This document shows, piece after piece, positions 15,841 to 21,446 of a stretch of 21,446 bases of DNA. The notes beneath the pieces are model-generated. The model was not told the origin of the DNA and did no database searches. It saw only the letters and a list, made by a program, of their open reading frames with translations. The DNA is taken from the NCBI GenBank assembly GCA_039026915.1, contig JBCCLJ010000118.1, positions 1 through 21,446 on the forward strand. Direction: 5' to 3'. The position numbers were made by a program, and so were the translations under genes. Position 1 is the first letter of the stretch, and the number at the start of each line of letters is the position of its first letter. Source of the stretch: JBCCLJ01 sp039026915. Its GTDB lineage: Bacteria > Acidobacteriota > Thermoanaerobaculia > Multivoradales > Multivoraceae.

Positions 15841-18477
15841 TCAGTCGACCCGCAGAGCCTCGACGACGTTCAGTCGGGACGTGCGTCGCGCCGGAAGGTA
15901 AGCAGCGAGAGTCGCGGCGCTCAGCAGCAGGATCACGGCCGTCCCGTAGGTCACGGGATCCGCCGCTGAAACGCCGTAGAGCATGCCGCGCAGACCTCGA
16001 GCCAAAGCCACCGACCCCAGAAGACCCAGCGCCGTGCCGATCAGCGCCGGACGCAGCGTCTCTGCCACGACGTTCCTGCGCAGCTGGCCCGCCGTCGCAC
16101 CGAAGGCCATGCGCACGCCGAGCTCCTGCCGGCGCTGCCCGACCGAGTAAGAGATCACGGCATAGACGCCGAGCGCGGCGAGCAGCAGCCCGAACGCCGC
16201 GAAACCCGCGAGCAGCACGACGACCGAGCGGCGCGAGAAGGTCGAGCGCCGGACCAGGCCTTCCATCGTCTGAATGCCGGCGGTCGGCAGATCGGGAGCG
16301 ATCTCGCGCAGGCGACGGCGCAGCGCGGGCGCGAGGGCCGCCGCGGGGCCCTCCGTCTGTGCTACGAGATCCACCGTGCTGTACCAGGGCAGCTGGCGAA
16401 GGCTCAGGTAGAGCTCGGGACCCGTGGCCTTCTCGAGATCGAAGTAGCGGGCTTCACCGACGACGCCCACGACCCGGTACTCTCGGCCGCTCGTCTGCAC
16501 CGTCTGTCCGACCGGGTCTCGGTCACCCCACAGGCGCTCGGCAGCGACCCGGTTGATCACCGCGACTCCCTGCGATTCGGCCTGATCCGAAGAAGTGAAG
16601 AAGCGTCCCGACGAGAGTTTCAGTCCCATCGTCGCCAGGTACTCCTCTTCGACGAGGCGAATCTTCGGGAAGATCGTCTCCTCGTCCGGAGCACCGACGC
16701 GGCGCAGGTTCCAGGTGCGCCAACCGAAGTTGTCCCCCAGCGGCAGCGCGTCCGTGAGGCTCGCCGAGGTCACACCGGGCAGCGAGCGCACGCCGGCGAG
16801 GAGTCGATCGAAGTACCGCAGGCGATCTTCGACCGTCGACTGCTCCCCTTCGACGCGGGCCGGATCGACGCGCAGAGTCAGGACGCCCTGCGTGCGAAAA
16901 CCGGGCTCGACGTCGAGCACCGCCACCAGGCTACGAACCATGAGTCCGACAGCGGTCAGCAGAATGCAGGCGAGAGCGATCTCACCGACGACGAGCGCAG
17001 ACCGCAGCCGCCCTCCCGCGCGCTGGGTCGTCAGACTGCGTCCGCCGTCGCTGAGCGCTCTGGCCGGCGACGTCGCCGAAGTGAGCAGAGCCGGCAGCAG
17101 ACCGAAAAGGACGCCGGTCACCGTCGCCAGTCCGACCGAGAAGAGGAGGGCCGTTCCATCGAGGCGAACGTCGCCGAGAAGCGGCACTTCCGTCCCCTCG
17201 ATCGTCGCCAGCGCCCTCGTACAGAGGGACGCCAGACCGACGCCGACGAGCGCGCCGAACGATGAAAGGAGGAGGCTCTCGACGAGCAGCCGCCGCAAGA
17301 GCCTTCGACGCGCCGCACCGAGAGCCATGTGCACGGCCATCTCGCGCTGGCGACCCTGTGCGCGCGCCAGAAGAAGGTTCGACAAATTGGCGCAGACGAT
17401 CAGCATCAGGAGCGATACAGCCCCGCCGAGGAGCCAGAGCGCCTGGCGCACTCCACCGCTGACGCGCTCGCGCAGCGGCGTAATGCGCGGATCGAACTCG
17501 TTGCGATCGTCGCTCACGAGTTCGTCGATCTGCTCCCCGACGCCACGGGCCTCGTCGCGAGCCTGCTGGATCGTGGCGCCGTTTGACAGACGCCCGATCA
17601 GCGCGAGCGTGTTGCCCTGTCGGTTGTGCGCCTCGTCGAGCGCGTAGGCAGTGAAGAAGTCCGCAGCCTTCCCCGGCGTGAAGGTCGAGCTGAAGTCGAA
17701 CGCCTCAGGAAGGACTCCGAGGATCTCGCGGGCGCGGCCGTCCAGAATGACCGATTCACCGACGATCTCCGCGCTGGCTCCGAAGCGGCGGATCCAGAAG
17801 TCGTGGGACAGCAGCACCACATCGGTACGACTGTCGCGATCCTCGAAGGTGCGGCCGTGCAGCGGCAAGACTCCCAGGAGACCGAAGAAGTTTGGCGTCA
17901 CCGGCACGCCCGTCAGGCGCTCGGGTTCGTCGACGCCGCCGAAGCGCACATCGCCGTCGCCGTAGAAGGCAAAGAAACCTGCGACGTCATCGAATGACGT
18001 CATGCGCTCGCGAAAATCGAGCAGGTTGTTCACCTGCACCGTCTGCGACGACAGGTTGCTCGAGTCGCCGTTGGCGACCCAGGCGAGCCGCTCGGGAGCA
18101 TGGAAAGGCAGCGGACGCAGCAGCAGCGCATCCGCGACGCTGAAGACGGTCGTCGTCGCCGCGACGCCGAGACCGACGATCAAGACGGCGAAGAGACTGA
18201 TCCCGGGGTCGCGCCGCAGCGAGCGCAGCCCGAGGCGGAGATCGCTCCACAGCGTCTCCAGGGAAGGGAGGCCACGCGCTTCTCGATGCAGCTGAGTCGC
18301 TCCGGTCGTGGAGCCGAGATCGGCTCGGGCACGGCGACGCGCCTCCTCTGGATCGAGGCCGCGCTCGACGTAGTCCTCCATCGCCATCTCGAGGTGCGAC
18401 TCGAGCTCGGCCTGCAGTTCGCGGTCGCGGTGGCCGGGGTCTACGATCGCCCTGAGCCGGTTGAGCAACTCGCTCAC
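15841..18477 (-). CDS. ADOP-type ABC permease with N-terminal prefix domain
   Basis: An 878-residue protein with a cytoplasmic prefix of about 80 residues (ELQAELESHLEMAMEDYVER, then GLDPEEARRRARADLGS), which is the permease prefix domain common in PadR-linked ADOP proteins. A TM helix (ISLFAVLIVGLGVAATTTVF), a MacB core, the central FtsX block (LLMLIVCANLSNLLLARAQG), a second core and the C-terminal FtsX block (FGLLLAALGVYAVISYSV, ending AYLPARRTSRLNVVEALRVD) follow. The start is GTG at 18477, which overlaps the padR stop as GTGA; the frame stays open to 18948 but covers padR and is not needed. No ATPase gene is adjacent. Transcription with padR and PadR control are inferred. Substrate unknown. 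Confidence 0.9.
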   Translation of the reverse strand: MSELLNRLRAIVDPGHRDRELQAELESHLEMAMEDYVERGLDPEEARRRARADLGSTTGATQLHREARGLPSLETLWSDLRLGLRSLRRDPGISLFAVLIVGLGVAATTTVFSVADALLLRPLPFHAPERLAWVANGDSSNLSSQTVQVNNLLDFRERMTSFDDVAGFFAFYGDGDVRFGGVDEPERLTGVPVTPNFFGLLGVLPLHGRTFEDRDSRTDVVLLSHDFWIRRFGASAEIVGESVILDGRAREILGVLPEAFDFSSTFTPGKAADFFTAYALDEAHNRQGNTLALIGRLSNGATIQQARDEARGVGEQIDELVSDDRNEFDPRITPLRERVSGGVRQALWLLGGAVSLLMLIVCANLSNLLLARAQGRQREMAVHMALGAARRRLLRRLLVESLLLSSFGALVGVGLASLCTRALATIEGTEVPLLGDVRLDGTALLFSVGLATVTGVLFGLLPALLTSATSPARALSDGGRSLTTQRAGGRLRSALVVGEIALACILLTAVGLMVRSLVAVLDVEPGFRTQGVLTLRVDPARVEGEQSTVEDRLRYFDRLLAGVRSLPGVTSASLTDALPLGDNFGWRTWNLRRVGAPDEETIFPKIRLVEEEYLATMGLKLSSGRFFTSSDQAESQGVAVINRVAAERLWGDRDPVGQTVQTSGREYRVVGVVGEARYFDLEKATGPELYLSLRQLPWYSTVDLVAQTEGPAAALAPALRRRLREIAPDLPTAGIQTMEGLVRRSTFSRRSVVVLLAGFAAFGLLLAALGVYAVISYSVGQRRQELGVRMAFGATAGQLRRNVVAETLRPALIGTALGLLGSVALARGLRGMLYGVSAADPVTYGTAVILLLSAATLAAYLPARRTSRLNVVEALRVD

Positions 18478-18821
18478 GCCTGGTCCCCACTGGCCGAGAG
18501 GACTCGCGCCATGACGTCGGCGAGACGGTTCCAGTCTTCCGTCTCCTGAGCGAGCTGGCGCCGCCCTTTGCGCGTGATCGAGTAGAACTTCGCTCTGCGG
18601 TTGCTCTCTGAGGTGCCCCACTTCGCCGAGATCCAGCTCTTCTGCTGCAGGCGCACCAGAGCCGCATAGATCGTTCCCTGGTTGAGCATCACCTGCTGTC
18701 CGCTGACCTGCTCGATACGGCGAGCGATGCCGTAGCCGTGCATCGAGCCCATGGTCTCCAACGTCTTGAGCACCAGCACGTCGAGCGTGCCCTGCAGCAG
18801 ATCCAACTTCTTCGCACTCAT
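18474..18821 (-). CDS. PadR-family transcriptional regulator
   Basis: A 115-residue winged-helix protein of PadR subfamily 2 (short form). MSAKKLDLLQGTLDVLVLKT begins the fold, MHGYGIARRIEQVSG and LNQGTIYAALVRLQQKSWI form the DNA-reading part, and RRAKFYSITRKGRRQLAQE is the wing and start of the dimerisation helix. The ATG at 18821 follows GGAGGGAG with 6 nt spacing. It overlaps the ADOP permease gene by 4 nt, the standard PadR-ADOP pair. Two tandem dyads lie directly upstream and are the likely binding sites, which implies autoregulation of the operon. Confidence 0.93.
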   Translation of the reverse strand: MSAKKLDLLQGTLDVLVLKTLETMGSMHGYGIARRIEQVSGQQVMLNQGTIYAALVRLQQKSWISAKWGTSESNRRAKFYSITRKGRRQLAQETEDWNRLADVMARVLSASGDQA

Positions 18822-18845
18822 ATGTCGCTCCCTCCGATGGCTGCT

Positions 18846-18864
18846 CCTGTGGTGACAGCACAGG
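18846..18864. promoter_or_regulatory. PadR operator dyad, proximal copy
   Basis: CCTGTG (18846-18851), seven bases, then CACAGG (18859-18864): a perfect 6-bp inverted repeat that extends to 7 bp with the flanking T/A. It lies 25 bp before the padR start. PadR regulators generally bind such dyads over their own promoters; binding here is inferred. Confidence 0.7.
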
Positions 18865-18872
18865 AAGCCGCC

Positions 18873-18891
18873 CCTGTGTTACGGCCACAGG
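18873..18891. promoter_or_regulatory. PadR operator dyad, distal copy
   Basis: CCTGTG (18873-18878), seven bases, then CACAGG (18886-18891), the same arms and spacing as the proximal copy and 27 bp centre to centre. The spacer sequence differs, so only the arms are conserved, as expected for protein binding sites. It is 69 bp from the divergent dehydrogenase start, so that gene could be affected as well. Confidence 0.7.
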
Positions 18892-18959
18892 AGTGTCGAG
18901 TTGCACTGCGTTCGGTCGGCCTCTCGTCCAGTACGCTACGCCGAGCAAGAGGAGCCAGC

Positions 18960-19736
18960 ATGCAGATCAAAGATCGCCACGTCGTCGTCACCGGAGGAGC
19001 CAGCGGCATCGGCAAAGCTCTCTGTGAGCGTTTCGCCGCCGATGGAGCCCGCGGGGTCGTCGTCGCAGATCTTCAAGAAGACGCGGCGCACCAGGTCGCG
19101 AACGCCGTCGGCGGCCTCGCCGTCGCTTGCGATGTCGGCCAGAAGGAGCAGGTCGAAGAGCTGGTTCACAAGAGCGAGGAGGCCTTCGGCCCGATCGACC
19201 TTTTCTGCTCCAACGCCGGCATCGCGACCGGATCCGACGTCCTCGACGACGACCTCGACGTCTGGCAGATGCAGTGGGACGTCAATCTCATGGCGCACGT
19301 GCACGCGGTGAAGGCCGTGCTTCCCGGCATGCTCGAGCGCGGCGAAGGCTACCTCCTGCACACCGCGTCGATGGCGGGCATCCTGTCGACTCACCTGAAC
19401 GTTCCCTACGCGGTGACGAAGCACGCCGTCGTCGGACTCGCCGAGTGGCTCGCCTTCACCTACAAGCACCGCGGCATCGGCGTTTCGTGCCTGACGCCGC
19501 TCGGCGTGCGCACGCCGATGCTCGGTGACACCGATAGCGACTGGGCCAAGAACGCCGCGGGCGACGTCAAAGAGCCGGAAGACGTCGCCACGATGGTCAC
19601 CGAGGCGCTCGCCGAAGAGCGCTTTCTCATCACCACCGACGACATCGCGCAGCAGTGGATGGAAGGCAAGACGACCGACCCCGATCGCTGGATCGCCGGC
19701 ATGAACCGACTGCAGCAGAAGCTCGAAGGGAGCTAG
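18960..19736 (+). CDS. Short-chain dehydrogenase/reductase (SDR)
   Basis: A 258-residue classical SDR, a cytoplasmic NAD(P)-dependent oxidoreductase. The Rossmann motif is TGGASGIGK (about residues 11-19), followed by SNAGIATGS near residue 83, the catalytic Ser in HTASMAG near 138 and Tyr/Lys in YAVTKHA near 151-155. Asp after the second strand (VVVADLQED) suggests NAD preference. AGAGGAG lies just upstream of the ATG at 18960. Its C-terminal part continues with TDDIAQQWMEGKTTDPDRW. The gene is divergent from padR and 6 nt upstream of the Tag-like gene, so the two may share a transcript. Substrate is unknown. Confidence 0.92.
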   Translation: MQIKDRHVVVTGGASGIGKALCERFAADGARGVVVADLQEDAAHQVANAVGGLAVACDVGQKEQVEELVHKSEEAFGPIDLFCSNAGIATGSDVLDDDLDVWQMQWDVNLMAHVHAVKAVLPGMLERGEGYLLHTASMAGILSTHLNVPYAVTKHAVVGLAEWLAFTYKHRGIGVSCLTPLGVRTPMLGDTDSDWAKNAAGDVKEPEDVATMVTEALAEERFLITTDDIAQQWMEGKTTDPDRWIAGMNRLQQKLEGS

Positions 19737-19742
19737 CGACTG

Positions 19743-20426
19743 ATGGAAGAGTTCGAGCAGATCTACGCCCGCGCAGTGATTCGGCACGGCGGCGAAGACG
19801 CGGTCGACGACCAACTGTCCAAACCGAAGAGCTCACGCTCGCTGCAGCGTCTCGGCGACGACCGCTTCCTTTCGGCGATGGCGCGCTGCATCTTCCGTTC
19901 GGGCTTCGTGTGGCGCGTCGTCGAAGCCAAGTGGCCGGGCTTCGAAGCGGCGTTCCGCGACTTCGATCCGGCCAAGGTTGCGAAGTTCGGCGAGAGGCAG
20001 CTCGATCGGCTGAAGGAAGACCAACGCATCATCCGCAACGGCAAGAAGATCGAGAGCGTGCGTGACAACGCCCGCTTCGTGCTGAGCGAGGCCAAGGAAC
20101 ACGGCAGCTTCGCCAAGTTCATCGCGCGCTGGCCGAGCGACGACGTCGTCGGACTGTGGCTTCACCTGAAGAAGCATGGCAGCCGCCTCGGCGGCAACAC
20201 CGGACCGATGTTCCTGCGCACCGTCGGCAAGGACACGTTCATCCTCTCCAACGACATCGTCGACTACCTCGTGAACGAGGGCATCGTCGCCAAGAACCCG
20301 ACGGGCAAGGCGGATCTCTACCGCGTGCAGGAGGCGTTCAACAGCTGGGCCGAAGAGAGCGGCCGGCCGCTCTGTCAGGTGAGCCGGGTCGTTTCGATGA
20401 GCTGGGGCGAAGTGTTCGAATGGTGA
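19743..20426 (+). CDS. Divergent DNA-3-methyladenine glycosylase I (Tag-like)
   Basis: A 227-residue protein related to Tag, which removes 3-methyladenine from alkylated DNA. The middle aligns by eye with E. coli Tag: WPGFEAAFRDFDPAKVAKF and then RIIRNGKKIESVRDNARFVL match YRACFHQFDPVKVAAM and GIIRHRGKIQAIIGNARAYL. A later segment (KKHGSRLGGNTGPMFLRTVG) corresponds to KKRGFKFVGTTICYSFMQAC. The N-terminal Cys and C-terminal His/Cys zinc ligands of Tag are absent, and the conserved Glu that contacts the base in Tag aligns with a Cys (MARCIF). It may be a sub-family with another role. The start is ATG at 19743 with GGGAG 10 nt upstream. It overlaps the next gene by 7 nt. Confidence 0.82.
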   Translation: MEEFEQIYARAVIRHGGEDAVDDQLSKPKSSRSLQRLGDDRFLSAMARCIFRSGFVWRVVEAKWPGFEAAFRDFDPAKVAKFGERQLDRLKEDQRIIRNGKKIESVRDNARFVLSEAKEHGSFAKFIARWPSDDVVGLWLHLKKHGSRLGGNTGPMFLRTVGKDTFILSNDIVDYLVNEGIVAKNPTGKADLYRVQEAFNSWAEESGRPLCQVSRVVSMSWGEVFEW

Positions 20427-21199
20427 GCCTCGGCTGGTGCACCTTCGACGAGCTGCCGGAGCCTTGGCACTCGGGCTTCGTGACGGGAGCCATCGTCGCC
20501 GGACACCCCGTCGACCACTACGCCCGAACCCCGGTCACAGTCTTTGGCTGGGCGCTAGGAGTGAGACGACGAGCGCTGACAGCCGGCGGCCTCGGCCTGC
20601 TCTTGCTCCTCTTACTTCCCGGCATCGTGCGGGAAGGGCGCAAGAATCTCGAGGCCCTCCGAGCACTCTTCGACCACACCCCGTTGACGCTCGTCCTGCT
20701 GTCCTGTCTCGCCGTCCTGACGGCGAGGGTCTACTACGACCTCCTCGGATGGGGTTGGGCGCTGGAGGAACGTCGGCTGAGGCAGCGCGGGCTGCATCGC
20801 TTCGGGGTGGCCGTCAGCCCAGACATTCTGGTCGCTCGAACCCCGGAACCGATGTACCGGGGAAAACGCTGCCTCGTCTTGCCGCGGAAGAGCGTGGTCA
20901 AAGTCGTGGCCTACTGGCATGGCAAGAATCCGCAGGAACCCCGAGAGCGATTCTTGAAGTTCTGCTGCCTTACAGAAGAGGGAGGCGCGCGGAACTTCTT
21001 CTTGCCGTATGACATGAACATGGACTTTGAAGACGCCGTGCGCGGCTTCAACGACTGGGCTCGGGGACGCGGCCTCCCCGCCAGCCCGTCGGAAGCTGCG
21101 GCCGGAGGAACCCCTCCGCGTTCGCCACATCGCCTTGCGCTGCTCTGGCTCGCTTCGGTCCTGGCACTGTCGGCCGTAGCCTGGCTCTGGCCGCTTTGA
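20420..21199 (+). CDS. Unrecognised membrane protein, three predicted TM segments
   Basis: A 259-residue protein that I do not recognise. Two TM segments (LTAGGLGLLLLLLLPGIV near residue 55-72, TPLTLVLLSCLAVLTARVYY near 88-107) precede a soluble stretch (about 115-215) with alternating hydrophobic strands (KRCLVLPRKSVVKVVAYWHG, FLKFCCLTEEGGARNFFLPY), which could be a PH-like domain. A final TM (LALLWLASVLALSAVAWLW) closes the protein. The ATG at 20420 overlaps the Tag-like stop by 7 nt, suggesting coupling. The frame is also open upstream of it, but that region is the Tag-like coding sequence. Confidence 0.65.
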   Translation: MVSLGWCTFDELPEPWHSGFVTGAIVAGHPVDHYARTPVTVFGWALGVRRRALTAGGLGLLLLLLLPGIVREGRKNLEALRALFDHTPLTLVLLSCLAVLTARVYYDLLGWGWALEERRLRQRGLHRFGVAVSPDILVARTPEPMYRGKRCLVLPRKSVVKVVAYWHGKNPQEPRERFLKFCCLTEEGGARNFFLPYDMNMDFEDAVRGFNDWARGRGLPASPSEAAAGGTPPRSPHRLALLWLASVLALSAVAWLWPL

Positions 21200-21210
21200 G
21201 CAGCGCACCG

Positions 21211-21446
21211 ATGCTTGTCCGCGTCGACGACCTCCGCGGCCCGGAGATCGCTCAACTCCTCCAGGAGCACCTCGACCATATGTACGAGGTCTCTCCACCA
21301 GAGAGCGTGCACGCGCTCGACCTCGACTCGCTGCGCGTGCCCGAGATCACCTTCTGGACGGCCTGGCAGGGCGACGAGCTCCTGGGCTGCGGCGCCCTCA
21401 AGGAGCTCGACGAGACGCACGGCGAGGTCAAGTCGATGCGCACGTC
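21211..21446 (+). CDS. GNAT-family N-acetyltransferase (partial, 3' end off window)
   Basis: The first 78 codons of an acetyltransferase. The frame begins MLVRVDDLRGPEIAQLL, continues with HLDHMYEVSPPESVHALDLD and reaches TFWTAWQGDELLGCGALKEL followed by GEVKSMRT. This is the N-terminal half of a GNAT domain, with the strand GCGALKEL and the following VKSM strand that leads to the acetyl-CoA loop, which lies beyond the window. It starts 11 nt after the membrane-protein stop, so it may belong to the same transcript. Substrate is unknown. Confidence 0.8.
   Translation, partial: MLVRVDDLRGPEIAQLLQEHLDHMYEVSPPESVHALDLDSLRVPEITFWTAWQGDELLGCGALKELDETHGEVKSMRT

Noticed and set aside
1..21446. tRNA, rRNA, insertion sequences, attachment sites or phage genes.
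   Set aside because: No sequence with the needed features was seen; all large stretches are explained by the listed genes.

Overview
The window is GC-rich bacterial chromosome, almost fully coding and without any mobile element, rRNA, tRNA or CRISPR array that I can see. Two large orphan MacB/FtsX permeases of the 'acidobacterial duplicated orphan permease' (ADOP) type, one paired with a PadR regulator, plus a pfa lipid synthase in the myxobacterial order (ER gene, then KS-AT-ACP-KR-DH gene, then a second KS gene) suggest Acidobacteriota, Myxococcota or a related lineage. The phylum cannot be fixed from this sequence alone.

Positions 1-8174 (minus strand) carry a polyunsaturated-fatty-acid/secondary-lipid synthase operon read right to left: pfaD (trans enoyl reductase, TTG start), pfaA (ketosynthase, acyltransferase, one ACP, ketoreductase, C-terminal dehydratase) and the first 119 codons of a pfaC-like ketosynthase gene that runs off the left edge. 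pfaA and the pfaC-like frame are separated only by one in-frame TGA, and the second gene has no start other than TTG. Divergent from pfaD, positions 8393-9486 hold a FabR-like TetR repressor translationally coupled to a hotdog acyl thioesterase. A 24-bp imperfect palindrome between the two units is the obvious operator, so a sensor of unsaturated acyl chains probably controls this lipid synthase.

Positions 9491-11992 (minus) encode the first ADOP permease. Positions 12239-13426 (plus) encode what I consider the most notable gene: an AhpD/carboxymuconolactone-decarboxylase-type redox protein interrupted by an in-frame TGA exactly at the second position of the catalytic CxxC. The motif reads E-x11-C-x-x-U-x3-H, the downstream frame is intact and a hairpin follows the TGA, so it is read here as a selenoprotein of 395 residues. 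Ordinary gene calling would split or truncate it.

Positions 13524-15804 hold a pair of exported proteins, a beta-propeller-like protein and an Ig-like putative lipoprotein. Positions 15841-18821 (minus) hold a padR-ADOP operon with a GTGA stop/start overlap and two tandem CCTGTG-N7-CACAGG dyads upstream, probably the PadR operator. From 18960 to the right edge a plus-strand run encodes a short-chain dehydrogenase, a divergent Tag-family DNA glycosylase, an unrecognised membrane protein overlapping it, and the start of a GNAT acetyltransferase.
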